Source of the DNA: a cf. Phormidesmis sp. LEGE 11477
GTDB lineage: Bacteria > Cyanobacteriota > Cyanobacteriia > Phormidesmidales > Phormidesmidaceae
Length of the DNA: 64,000 bases
Reading direction: 5' to 3'
Assembly (NCBI RefSeq): GCF_015207105.1
Contig: NZ_JADEXO010000001.1
Span: 157,970 to 221,969, forward strand
Part shown: positions 54,151 to 62,798 of the stretch, piece after piece
Position numbering within the stretch: the stretch's first letter is position 1
Layout of the letters: each line of letters starts with the position of its first letter
The notes under the pieces: generated by a model
Database searches by the model: none
Told to the model about the DNA's origin: nothing
The model's input: only the letters and a program-made list of their open reading frames with translations
Translations under genes and position numbers: made by a program

Positions 54151-54681
54151 ATGCAAGATCCTGTTTCTGCCAACCAAGATCCTGTTTCTGCCAACCAAGA
54201 TCCTGTTTCTGCTAACAACGACGTGGGCCAGTCACTAGAAAGACAGCTCTTAGAGGAAACATTATGCCAGCTATTACCCGCCAGCATCGGTAGCTCATCA
54301 GCGCCTGATGAGCAGGCTCTTTCTATTGCCGATGAGCTGCTGCCAATTATCGCGGCGGCTATAGAACAACTCTACAAGGAGCGCTTAGGTAAGCCGCCTC
54401 AGCAGGTAAATTGCGATCTGCTTTCCAATCGACTAGTCGTGTGGATAGAAGGCAGCATTACGCCAGTCGAGAGGTTCCTATTTGAAGAAGGGACTCGTGA
54501 AGCTCAGCAGCTTTGCTTTACAGTCGATGCATTGATGTATCGACATATAGCCGCGCTAATTGAGCGACACCTCAACGTGAAAGTCATTACTATGATTGCT
54601 GATACCTGCTACCAGCAGAGCTGCACGGGTCTGATCGCGAAGCTATCCGCTCCCTCGAATAAGCCCTCGTCTATGGGGTAG
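54151..54681 (+). CDS. DUF2294 (MpsC-like) family protein with N-terminal 7-residue repeats
   Basis: A 176-residue protein. The N-terminus is three copies of QDPVSAN from a 21-bp DNA repeat (54154-54216). From about residue 70 it follows the DUF2294 pattern: AAIEQLYKERLGKPPQQVNCDLLSNRLVVWIEGSITPVERFLFEEG, then a helical pair ending VKVITMIADTCYQQ. DUF2294/MpsC proteins are soluble and of unsettled function; some are linked to Na+/CO2-transport genes in other bacteria. It is convergent with a paralogue at 54735. Confidence 0.7.
   Translation: MQDPVSANQDPVSANQDPVSANNDVGQSLERQLLEETLCQLLPASIGSSSAPDEQALSIADELLPIIAAAIEQLYKERLGKPPQQVNCDLLSNRLVVWIEGSITPVERFLFEEGTREAQQLCFTVDALMYRHIAALIERHLNVKVITMIADTCYQQSCTGLIAKLSAPSNKPSSMG
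54154..54216. repeat. 21-bp in-frame tandem repeat, three copies
   Basis: CAAGATCCTGTTTCTGCCAAC is present three times head-to-tail directly after the ATG of the DUF2294-like gene; copies 1 and 2 are identical and copy 3 has one change (GCC to GCT). Copy number could vary without frameshift. Confidence 0.9.
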
Positions 54682-54734
54682 TCATCTACAAGGGCTTATT
54701 CAAGGACACTTAACTATGAGGACACTTAGCCCAA

Positions 54735-55133
54735 TCAGATAAGATGTTTTGATCCAGCGCGGTGTGACAGCAATGGCTGCTGCCGATCGATTGTAATAAA
54801 AAATCCAAAGTTTCTAGAGGTTGCAGGTTGCAAAAAGGAGATATCAACGACTGTCAGGTCAAACTCTCGCATCAGCGCTAGTGCGAGCTTTCCTTTTAGG
54901 TTCTGATTGATGGTGAGTCCTATATCGTATGCTAGTTCTGGCTGCTTTTGCTGAAGCAAAAAGATCTCTGTAGCTGAGTGTTTCCGCTTTACATTGATAG
55001 CTATATCAAAACTCTGGAGTATTCGACAGTCAACCTGACAAAGCTCATAGCCTAGCGCAGTTTTGAATAGCTTCTTAACTTTGTCTTCTATAGGAATCTT
55101 TAGAAGATGCAAATTATGCAGGTGCTTTTCCAT
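54735..55133 (-). CDS. Divergent DUF2294-like paralogue
   Basis: A 132-residue protein aligning with the neighbour at 54151: VKKLFKTALGYELCQVDCRIL corresponds to IEQLYKERLGKPPQQVNCDLL, followed by the same sheet and helix order (IAINVKRKHSATEIFLLQQ, NLKGKLALALMREFDLTVVDISFL, SRNFGFFITID). It lacks the repeat N-terminus. The two genes converge with 53 bp between stops. It may have arisen by duplication with strong divergence. Function unknown; about 60 percent confident of family membership. Confidence 0.6.
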   Translation of the reverse strand: MEKHLHNLHLLKIPIEDKVKKLFKTALGYELCQVDCRILQSFDIAINVKRKHSATEIFLLQQKQPELAYDIGLTINQNLKGKLALALMREFDLTVVDISFLQPATSRNFGFFITIDRQQPLLSHRAGSKHLI

Positions 55134-55335
55134 CTAAGCAGACATTCATGCTGTTGGGCTACATCCATATAGTAGAGCCTCCCTATGTAATGACTCTATA
55201 GCAGAGGGTGTAGAGTGTGACATGTACAGTCAGACGTTTTATCTTCATATAGACATAAAGGCTTACTTTTTTAAGACTCTTTTTTCATAGGACACCTATC
55301 CTGCGCCTATGTAGCTGTAGCCGTATGATATTTGT

Positions 55336-56208
55336 TCAAATCTGAGGCGTAGGCAGATAGCTGCGCCAAAGATCTGAATAGATCACCCGTTCACTCTGCC
55401 AAGGCTTGTGATGTCCGCCGCTCCAGTGAATCACCTTCATATCCTTGGGACGCTTCCCTAAAAGTTTTGCGACCCAATGAGACTGACCATAGCCGCAGCA
55501 GTTCCACTGGGGGGGCAAAGGACGGTAGGTATCTTTAAACATTAGATTGAAGATCGTTTCATCACCCAAGTGATATAGGCGATAGCTATTCTTTTTATCT
55601 AGGTCTAGATAGTGCTGAAGTAAGTCGTAAGTTTGCGCTGTCCAAAAGGATAAATCGGTGAGCAATACGCCACTATTAAACGTGCTTTTAAACTTACGAA
55701 GATCAGAAAATACTTTGAACGGATTGCTGAAGTAGAAGATTGCTGGAAAGAATTGGGGAACGGCGGCAAGGTAGCTCCTTGGGGTAAGGATGTCACCTTT
55801 AGCGAAGAGCGATCGCACATCCCCTAAGACAATAATATCCGCATCGAAATAGATCATGCGGCCTACATCTGGAAATATTTCCTTAAAGAAGAGTCTCGCG
55901 TATTGCATGTAGCGAGAAAGTCTTCTTTCTAGTTTCTTTTCCTGAAATTTGTTGTCTAAATATTGCTTCAGGTAGCCAGGCGGTGTAAATTCTCTGACTC
56001 GAAACTGAACGCGATCGCCCTCATACTTAGCGGCAAATGCCTGCTCTAGCTTTTCTTCAAAAAAAGCACTCTCTCCTACCGGTACCACAATATTGAACCG
56101 CATTGGCGCGTCCACTTGATGAGTTGTATTGCTCAAGATGGAATTAATCACTACCAATAGCGGCACCTGAAGCGTACGGTTAATAGAAAGAGCAATATCA
56201 ACAGGCAT
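55336..56208 (-). CDS. GT8 family glycosyltransferase
   Basis: A protein of about 290 residues with the GT8 pattern: PVDIALSINRTLQVPLLVVINSILSNTT at the N-terminus, MIYFDADIIVLGD with the DxD motif that binds Mn2+ and UDP-sugar, FNSGVLLTDLSFW and IHWSGGHHKPW near the end. GT8 enzymes are retaining glycosyltransferases (LgtC, galactinol or glycogenin type). The donor and acceptor are unknown. The open frame continues to a TTG at 56337 with a poorly formed hydrophobic segment; the GT8 domain begins right at ATG 56208, so I take that start, with ATG 56229 as the alternative. Confidence 0.82.
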   Translation of the reverse strand: MPVDIALSINRTLQVPLLVVINSILSNTTHQVDAPMRFNIVVPVGESAFFEEKLEQAFAAKYEGDRVQFRVREFTPPGYLKQYLDNKFQEKKLERRLSRYMQYARLFFKEIFPDVGRMIYFDADIIVLGDVRSLFAKGDILTPRSYLAAVPQFFPAIFYFSNPFKVFSDLRKFKSTFNSGVLLTDLSFWTAQTYDLLQHYLDLDKKNSYRLYHLGDETIFNLMFKDTYRPLPPQWNCCGYGQSHWVAKLLGKRPKDMKVIHWSGGHHKPWQSERVIYSDLWRSYLPTPQI

Positions 56209-56391
56209 AAGCAGGGCCAAAAAGAGCATCCAAATTAAATTCGCTAGAGCATTGTACCGTTTGGCCCCAACAAAGATATTGATATTTGAAACAGTGGTAG
56301 AACAGCGTCGAAGCAAGATTAAAAGGCAGTCAGTCAACAGACAACTGGTTAGCAGGCGTCAGTTGAAAGCCGACCTAAATTTTTTCATCAT

Positions 56392-57009
56392 TCACGCTTC
56401 AACTTTATCTAGCGCCTGCTGTGCTTCTGCCTGCGACCAGCGCTGAGCATATAGCGGCGCTTCGTTTTGGAAGTAGATCCCATTAGATAGCGATCCTGCA
56501 TCGACAGGAGAAAATTGGGCTTCTTCGATCAGTTGGGCCACGACAGCCTTAGCCTCGGCATTATCCCCTGCGTAGAAGATGGCTAGCTTTTCTTCGGTTT
56601 CACCATTGGCTCGCGCTTCCATTTCCTCAGCGAACATCATATTAAAGGCTTTGACCACCGCTGTGCTAGACAGTTTTTTGGCCAGCGCTTCGCTCTGACT
56701 AGGGGCGTTAATTTCGATATCGCCATCGCGCTTAGGGTAATAGTTAGAAGCGGTGATGAGTATCTTGCCAGCGAGTGCATCCACAGGCAGCGTCATTGTG
56801 GCAGAAAAAGGAACAGCTTCAAAAATGAGATCTGCAAACGCGATCGCCTCGTCAGTAGTTCCCGCCTGCGCGCCGTTTCCCGCTTGCCTAGCTAAGCTGT
56901 CTAGCTTCTCGGGATGCCGCGATGAAAAGAACACCTCGTGTCCAGCCTTTGCCCACAGTCGACCGAGCGAACCACCAATGTTGCCGCTGCCAATGATGCC
57001 AATTTTCAT
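56392..57009 (-). CDS. F420/NADP-type oxidoreductase, NAD(P)-binding (NPBD family)
   Basis: A 205-residue single-domain protein: MKIGIIGSGNIGGSLGRLWAKAGHEVFFSSRHPEKL is a Rossmann fold with GxGxxG and the SSRxP-type phosphate-binding sequence of the NADPH-F420 oxidoreductase/6-phosphogluconate dehydrogenase-like family. Cyanobacteria lack standard F420, so the substrate is more likely another small molecule. AAGGGA eight nt before ATG 57009 supports this start over the longer frame to 57060. It lies 50 bp downstream of the TonB receptor on the same strand. Confidence 0.82.
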   Translation of the reverse strand: MKIGIIGSGNIGGSLGRLWAKAGHEVFFSSRHPEKLDSLARQAGNGAQAGTTDEAIAFADLIFEAVPFSATMTLPVDALAGKILITASNYYPKRDGDIEINAPSQSEALAKKLSSTAVVKAFNMMFAEEMEARANGETEEKLAIFYAGDNAEAKAVVAQLIEEAQFSPVDAGSLSNGIYFQNEAPLYAQRWSQAEAQQALDKVEA

Positions 57010-57059
57010 GTTCGATCCCTTCGGGTATATTCTAGCCTCAGTAAATTTTACCGTAGCCA

Positions 57060-59564
57060 CTAAAATGTCCAGCTCACGCCCGCGCTCACGTTAAATCCAG
57101 GCTGGTCAAACCGATTGCGCCGCTGATCGAATAGATCTTCATTCGCATCCAAGAAGCGCACGTCAGAATATTGCACATATTCGTTGTTGAACAGATTGAA
57201 CAGACCTAGATTAAACGTAACATCTGAATCGAGGCGGTAGTATCCAATTAGATCAAACAGGGCAAACCCGTTGGGAACAAAGGGGTCTTGTCCATCTTCT
57301 GGATCAAACCCTTCACCTCTGGCTCTACCGACTAGCGTTGTAATCAGTTCTGTGCCCCACCTGTTTTCGGGGGCTCGGTAGCGCAATCCGGCGATCGCCT
57401 CAATCGGATCAACCGAAGAGAGCGCCTCGCCACCAGTAATATCGTTACCGATCGTCCAGGCCACAGAGCTGAGTAAACTAAAGCCGTGAGGATCGGGGCT
57501 AAATCGATACTCAGCGTTCGCCTCTATACCGAAGGTCTCTGCCTGATCGATGTTGACGTTCTGGAAAACATCAAAATCACGACCGTTAACCACTTCGGTA
57601 TCCACGAGCTGAAAGTCGATAAAGTCGTCATAGCGGTTATAGAATCCGGTCAGCCCAAAGTCAAACTGTGGATAAGCACCTCTAACACCTAGCTCAAAGC
57701 TGTTGCTAGTTTCGGCATCAAGATCTGGATTGGGCAGCGTGCGATAGCCAAAGATTTGATTGGTAAAGCCGCTATTGACTTCGTTAAAAAGGGGAGCGCG
57801 AAAGCCACGGGAATAGCGTCCGTAGAGACTGATCTGCTCGGTTGGCTGGTAGACCAGCGACAGGTTAGGAGAGAATGCACCATCGCTAAACTCAGCGGCT
57901 ACCGCGCCGTTACGCTCAAAGTCTTCATCAGAATCCACACTTAGATCGTAATAGTCGTAGCGGATGCCGGGGATGACGCTAAGCCTAGCGCTGGGAATTT
58001 CAATGACGTTCTGCAGATAAGCGCCAATACGCAGCGTGTTGGAATCAGGAAAATCTTTGGTAGGAAAGTTGTCAGGAATTGCACTCTGGGTGCGATCGCC
58101 AGTAACTAGATCGATTTGGGTGCGATCACGTGGCCGATTGTTAAACGTATTCGACACATCTAGCCCATAGGTTAGCTGATGCTCGCTGGTCCCAATCTCA
58201 AAATCGCTGCGTAGCTGCACGTCGCCGCCAAAGATTCGATCGGTAAAGCGGTTTTCACTTACTCTTAGCGCTGGCTGGCTCGAAGGCCGCATCGTCACAA
58301 AGTCGAAAGGGAGAAGAGTTCGCTCGTTCTCTTCGGTGGTCTGCGAATCTTGAAAATAGATCCGCGCCTGACCAAAGTTCAAGAAGCTGTCGCTAAATTC
58401 ATCGTCATATTTGTAGGCTAGGCTAAAGCGCGATCGCTCTGTATCGATCTGTTCTGTAAAGGCGGTAGTCGTACTTGAGATCAGCGGCAGGTTTTCTTCT
58501 GAGGTGATTGTGTCGGTGCGATCGCCAAAGTACTCAGCGGTAAAATCTAGGCTCTGCTCATCACTAAACCGATAGACAAAACGGCCCAAAAAGTTGTTGC
58601 GATCGGCCTCTTGGTCGTCTTCTAAGTTCGCTGACTCCGAGCTATCTCGGCGCGTATAGGCCAGCAGCGCATCGAAATTACCAAAGCGATTTGCCTGCAC
58701 CACCGTATTCACAAAGCCGCTGTTTTCACTATCAAACTTGGCCGAAAGTGCTGTAGATGAATTGGTTCCTGCCGCGTCTAATAAGCTGCTCGGCTCTAAG
58801 GTAAAGTAGCTCACCGCGCCGCCTAAAGCATCGCTACCATACAGCGCCGAGGCTGGCCCTCTAATAATCTCAGCCGTCCTTAAGATCTCTAGATCAAAAT
58901 AATCTCGCCCGATGTTAAAGCCCTGCCCTACGACCGACTGACTGCCCGACTGAAAGGCAGGTGGTAAACGAATCCCATCGACCTGAATCAAGACGCGGTT
59001 GCCATCGATGCCCCTGATATTAAACCCCTGCGAGCCGAACTGAAGATTCTCTTGAACCGAGATGCCGGGCTCATATCGAATCAGATCTGAGAGATCGCGA
59101 ATCAAGCGCCGATCGATTTCTGCTTCATCAATCACCAGCACATTGGCTGGCGTAATTTGAATTGGTCTAGGGTTACGAGTACCCGTTACGTTCAAACGGA
59201 GCACTCCTCCCGACTCTGCTGAGGGAATCTCCTGGTCGAACGCTTCCTCGCCAAACTCTTCACTGTCAGCGTCGTCATTGTTAGCTTCTGCCTGAGAAAT
59301 TTCCACTAACACCATCTCTGTTTGGAACGCAGCTTCATTGATGGCCGTTTCTTCATCAATCGCCGTAAAGTCCTCGGGTATCTGCGTTCTAGAAAGCTCT
59401 GAGAAAGACTGCAAACCTGGGCGATTAGATGGCTTCTCGGCGGCTTTATCGACAAGGTTAATACGATAAGGCTGAGCAGATTTCGATATGGCAGGCGGAA
59501 GCAGCAGCCAAGAGACAAAAGCGCTAGGAGCAAGAATAATTATTGATAGAAGGTGACGAGTCAT
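57060..59564 (-). CDS. TonB-dependent receptor, haem/hemoglobin type
   Basis: An 834-residue outer-membrane receptor. A signal sequence at the start, then an acidic low-complexity segment (EISQAEANNDDADSEEFGEEAFD) before the plug domain (LRLNVTGTRNPRPIQITPANVLVIDEAEIDRRLIRDLSDLIRYEPGISVQEN..., RGPASALYGSDALGGAVSYFTLEP). The barrel ends in FNVSAGVSWTF. The plug resembles hemoglobin/transferrin/haem receptors more than siderophore receptors, though substrate assignment is by pattern only. There is no TonB/ExbBD nearby, and no clear Fur box is seen upstream, but iron control is expected for this family. The acidic segment is an unusual extension. Confidence 0.85.
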   Translation of the reverse strand: MTRHLLSIIILAPSAFVSWLLLPPAISKSAQPYRINLVDKAAEKPSNRPGLQSFSELSRTQIPEDFTAIDEETAINEAAFQTEMVLVEISQAEANNDDADSEEFGEEAFDQEIPSAESGGVLRLNVTGTRNPRPIQITPANVLVIDEAEIDRRLIRDLSDLIRYEPGISVQENLQFGSQGFNIRGIDGNRVLIQVDGIRLPPAFQSGSQSVVGQGFNIGRDYFDLEILRTAEIIRGPASALYGSDALGGAVSYFTLEPSSLLDAAGTNSSTALSAKFDSENSGFVNTVVQANRFGNFDALLAYTRRDSSESANLEDDQEADRNNFLGRFVYRFSDEQSLDFTAEYFGDRTDTITSEENLPLISSTTTAFTEQIDTERSRFSLAYKYDDEFSDSFLNFGQARIYFQDSQTTEENERTLLPFDFVTMRPSSQPALRVSENRFTDRIFGGDVQLRSDFEIGTSEHQLTYGLDVSNTFNNRPRDRTQIDLVTGDRTQSAIPDNFPTKDFPDSNTLRIGAYLQNVIEIPSARLSVIPGIRYDYYDLSVDSDEDFERNGAVAAEFSDGAFSPNLSLVYQPTEQISLYGRYSRGFRAPLFNEVNSGFTNQIFGYRTLPNPDLDAETSNSFELGVRGAYPQFDFGLTGFYNRYDDFIDFQLVDTEVVNGRDFDVFQNVNIDQAETFGIEANAEYRFSPDPHGFSLLSSVAWTIGNDITGGEALSSVDPIEAIAGLRYRAPENRWGTELITTLVGRARGEGFDPEDGQDPFVPNGFALFDLIGYYRLDSDVTFNLGLFNLFNNEYVQYSDVRFLDANEDLFDQRRNRFDQPGFNVSAGVSWTF

Positions 59565-60443
59565 GGGGCTAATGAATGAATAACAGGATTCTAATCGCGG
59601 CTTAATCAGGCTTTAAGGTAAATTCAGCCTAGGTTTAGATGAGAATAGATGTCAAGTAAATTTTCTATGATTGCTCATCAGTCATTGACAACTTCATAGG
59701 AATCACAAGATACAAAGTAGACCGAACGGTGATCACCGCTTTTCTGATTGCGCCTTGCCCTAGCTATTGGTTTTTATTATCAATAAAAAGATCTGATGCG
59801 GTGTTGATTGATCGAAGATGCAGTGAAGAGCCAAACTGCCATCGATCAGCCGCCGATTAGTGAAAGGCAGTTTTTCAAAAAATCAGCGCGGATAGATGCT
59901 GCTAAATGCTTCTCTTGTTTACAAAAGTTAACTTCAATCTATCGAGAATTACTCTACTGCGTCTGCCGAAGATCTACAGTCTTGATTGTCAATAGCGACT
60001 TTTGTTGGGATAGCTCTTGCTCGCTAAAGTTACGTTTGCTAGAGCCAAGCTTGCTAGAGATACGCTTAGCTATCAACGCGATCGCCAATACATTTTTAAA
60101 GAGATTCACATAGCCTGTAGCAGTCTCGTTTGTCTCGATAGCCGATTTGTCTTGAAGTTTTGTTAGCGACAACAATCTAGTATTTTTCCCTTTGATCTAT
60201 ACGATAGGCATGAACGATAGGCATGACAGCGGCCAGTTTCGCAGTAGAACAGCCGTCTAGTTAGGAATAGGTTTCTTCGCTTTACCGACCGTTTCCCGCT
60301 AACATCATTATTAAATGAGGAAGACAGACAGCAGATGAGTTAGCTGCGGCAATCTTTCCTCTCGGCTATCGGGTTCACCTTTACTCTTTTATGTTGAGTA
60401 AAGGTGAATTTTTCTCTTCTTTTTTACGCTTAGGATACCTATT
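59565..60443 (+). promoter_or_regulatory. 879-bp divergent spacer with an orphan terminator and tandem repeat
   Basis: No gene is supported; a 101-codon frame (59808-60113) has poor composition. Within it: a 13-bp tandem repeat ACGATAGGCATGA twice (60201-60226) and a strong intrinsic terminator at 60374-60425. The left part must also hold the TonB receptor promoter. The right part probably produces a leader or a small RNA ending at the terminator. Confidence 0.5.
60374..60425 (+). terminator. Strong intrinsic terminator 36 nt before the TrxR-like gene
   Basis: A perfect 13-bp stem TTCACCTTTACTC (60374-60386) with GAGTAAAGGTGAA (60396-60408), nine-nt loop, directly followed by a T-rich tract (TTTTTCTCTTCTTTTTT). 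This is a textbook rho-independent terminator on the plus strand. The next gene's TTG start is at 60444 with AGGA at 60432-60435. There is no plus-strand gene upstream for at least 5 kb, so the terminator either ends a small RNA or acts as an attenuator. An ATG in its loop (60391) opens a 25-codon frame running past the TTG. Confidence 0.85.
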
Positions 60444-61400
60444 TTGGATACTTACGAATTTGATGTGATTATTATCGGTGGCGGCCCCGCAGGCTGCACT
60501 TGTGCCCTCTACACATCGAGGTCTGATTTGAAAACAGTGATTTTAGACAAGAATGCAGATGTAGGGGCTCTGGCGATTACCCACAAAATAGCCAATTACC
60601 CAGGCGTCGCTGGGGAGGTGAGCGGCGGTGAACTCTTGGATGTAATGCGGCAGCAGGCAGTTGACTTTGGTACTACCTATCAGCGCGCTCAGGTCTTTAG
60701 CATTGACATCAGCGGCGAAGAAAAAAAGGTATACACCCCAGAGGGGACGTTCGTCGGCAAGTCGCTGGTGCTCGCGACCGGGGCAATGGGTCGCAAACCC
60801 TCTTTCAAAGGAGAAGCCGAGCTTCTAGGCCGTGGAGTCAGCTACTGCGCGACCTGCGATGGCGCTTTCCACAGAGGGAGTGAGGTCTTGGTCGTGGGCG
60901 ATAATCCAGAAGCGGTAGAAGAAGCAGAAGTCTTGACTAAGTTTGCCAAGACGGTGCATTGGATTACAAATAAACAGCCTAGCGAAGGCAATCACCATGC
61001 TCAGTCTCTATTAGGACGATCTAATGTTCAGCACTGGAACCGCACCAGGCTGATGGAGATCAACGGCGATGATGCTGGCGTTAATGGCGTTCAGATCAAA
61101 GAGAAAGGAACCACCGACGTGAAAACGCTCTCTGTTGAGGGGGTGTTTGTCTACAAAAGTGGCTCTAAGCCAATTACCGATTTTGTCGGCGATCAAGTTG
61201 CCTTGAATGACGATGGCGGCGTTCAGGTAGACGATATGATGTCAACGAGCGTAGAAGGCGTATGGGCCGTTGGCGATATTCGCAATACTCCTTTTAAGCA
61301 GGCGGTTGTAGCGGCAGGAGATGGCTGTATAGCGGCTATGGCAATCGATCGCTACCTCAAGGGTCGTAAAACGGTCAAACCCGATTGGGATCATTCATAG
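60444..61400 (+). CDS. Thioredoxin-reductase-like flavoprotein lacking NADPH motifs (DDOR-like)
   Basis: A 318-residue protein. FAD-binding IIIGGGPAGCTCALY at the N-terminus, the redox disulfide CATC (C135, C138) in YCATCDGAFH, and the C-terminal GVWAVGDIRNTPFKQAVVAAGDG flavin motif are all those of TrxR. In the NADPH domain the GGGxSA motif is replaced by VGDNPEA (151-157) and the HRRxxxR 2'-phosphate motif by HWITN. This is the pattern of the cyanobacterial diflavin disulfide oxidoreductase (DDOR; slr0600-type) rather than NADPH-TrxR. The start is a TTG with AGGA upstream. First gene of a TrxR-like/TAXI/pyrC operon. Confidence 0.88.
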   Translation: MDTYEFDVIIIGGGPAGCTCALYTSRSDLKTVILDKNADVGALAITHKIANYPGVAGEVSGGELLDVMRQQAVDFGTTYQRAQVFSIDISGEEKKVYTPEGTFVGKSLVLATGAMGRKPSFKGEAELLGRGVSYCATCDGAFHRGSEVLVVGDNPEAVEEAEVLTKFAKTVHWITNKQPSEGNHHAQSLLGRSNVQHWNRTRLMEINGDDAGVNGVQIKEKGTTDVKTLSVEGVFVYKSGSKPITDFVGDQVALNDDGGVQVDDMMSTSVEGVWAVGDIRNTPFKQAVVAAGDGCIAAMAIDRYLKGRKTVKPDWDHS

Positions 61401-61406
61401 ACGGCT

Positions 61407-62747
61407 ATGGATTCTGTTTTAGTGCGTAAGGTATTAGGCACCACTGACGGACGGCAGGTATTGCGAGGCGTATTGGTTGGCGTGAGCATCGCGGCGACGT
61501 TAGTCTGCGCTGGGCTATGGCTAAGAACGCGCAACCAAGTCCATCACATCACCTTTGCTACTGGTGGTGAAACGGGTGAGTACTATGCTTTTGGCCGGGC
61601 GATCGCACAGGTCACCCAAAAGCACGCACCCGGCATTCAAATAGAGGTTGTTGCCTCAGCTGGATCGGCTCAAAATATGGACAGCGTGCAAAAAAGCGCC
61701 GCCGATCTAGCCCTGGTACAAAGCGATACCCCGGTGCAGCCAGCCGTCAGAGCGGTAGCGCAGCTATATCCTGAGATGTTTCACCTGATTGCTCGCAAAA
61801 CGGCCAACATCCAGACCCTACGAGACCTTCAGGGAAAGCGGATTGCCCTGATGCCAGCGGGCAGCGGTTCCTATCAGCTATTTTGGCCATTGGCCAGTCA
61901 CTACGCCCTATCCGATCGCGATCTTGAAGCTGTGCCGATGTCAGCAGGAGCTGCCCACACAGCCTTACGCGCAGGCGAGGTTGACGCCCTATTTCGCATT
62001 ATCGGCTTAGGCAATCCATCGGTGACCGAACTCTTTCAAGACGATCAGCTTGAGCTCGTTGAAATCTCACAGCTAGGGGCTCTACAGCTTACTCAACCCT
62101 ACTTAGAATCGACGGTGATTCCCCAGGGCAGCTATAGCGGCAGCCAGCCGATTCCGCCTACTGACTTGCCTGTCATTGCCGTGAGCGCGCTGCTGGTTGC
62201 GAATGAAAAGGTCAATCCTGACATTGTTAAAGCAATCACAAGTGTGCTGTACGAGCATCGGAATGAACTGATTGCTCTCACGCCTAGAGCCGCGAATATC
62301 CAGTCGCCTGAGCGCAGTCAAAATCTTGGCTTTCCGCTGCATCCTGGGGCTAGTGCCTACTACAGACAAGACACGCCTTCTTTTGTGGTGAGATACGCCG
62401 AGGCTATGGGCTTCTTACTGTCTTTATCTTTTCTGACGGTTTCTAGCGTCTGGCAGTTTCGTCAGTGGCTAATTGGGCGTCAAAAGAACCGGGCAGATGA
62501 TTACAACTTAGAGATTTTGGCACTGATAGAACAGTTGGAGCAGGCCGAAACGCTCTCTCAATTACAGATACTGCGACAGCAGCTCTTTTCAATTTTGCGG
62601 CAGGTGGTGATTGATTTAGATGTCGATAAAATCTCGCCAGAATCTTTTCAGTCTTTTACATTTCCGTGGGAAGTTGCTATGACAACGCTTCACCATCAAG
62701 AGCTTGTTCTATATCAAGCTGAATCCGGTGGACAGTCTAGCGATTGA
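61407..62747 (+). CDS. Membrane-anchored TAXI-family substrate-binding protein
   Basis: A 446-residue protein beginning 6 nt after the TrxR-like gene. An N-terminal TM anchor (about 20-41) is followed by a TAXI/TRAP solute-binding domain: HITFATGGETGEYYAFGRAIA, VVASAGSAQNMDSVQKSAADLALVQSD, LPSYQLFWPLA-like and ALRAGEVDALFRIIGLG. After about residue 330 is a second TM segment (AMGFLLSLSFLTVSSVWQF) and a cytoplasmic tail of about 90 residues with a coiled-coil stretch (EILALIEQLEQAETLSQLQILRQQL). No TRAP permease is encoded nearby. Orphan TAXI proteins with a C-terminal cytoplasmic tail may act as sensors instead of transport components. Confidence 0.87.
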   Translation: MDSVLVRKVLGTTDGRQVLRGVLVGVSIAATLVCAGLWLRTRNQVHHITFATGGETGEYYAFGRAIAQVTQKHAPGIQIEVVASAGSAQNMDSVQKSAADLALVQSDTPVQPAVRAVAQLYPEMFHLIARKTANIQTLRDLQGKRIALMPAGSGSYQLFWPLASHYALSDRDLEAVPMSAGAAHTALRAGEVDALFRIIGLGNPSVTELFQDDQLELVEISQLGALQLTQPYLESTVIPQGSYSGSQPIPPTDLPVIAVSALLVANEKVNPDIVKAITSVLYEHRNELIALTPRAANIQSPERSQNLGFPLHPGASAYYRQDTPSFVVRYAEAMGFLLSLSFLTVSSVWQFRQWLIGRQKNRADDYNLEILALIEQLEQAETLSQLQILRQQLFSILRQVVIDLDVDKISPESFQSFTFPWEVAMTTLHHQELVLYQAESGGQSSD

Positions 62748-62798
62748 ATCGCTGTTCGATGGCGGAGTGAAGTGGCTAAGGAGGTTTATGATAAGACA

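Noticed and set aside
59565..59720. Fur box upstream of the TonB receptor
   Set aside because: Only weak similarity to the GATAATGATAATCATTATC consensus is seen, not enough to call a site.
59808..60113. A 101-codon plus-strand frame in the spacer upstream of the TrxR-like gene
   Set aside because: Composition is Cys/Leu/Arg-rich and unlike the neighbours, and no family pattern or start signal is visible.
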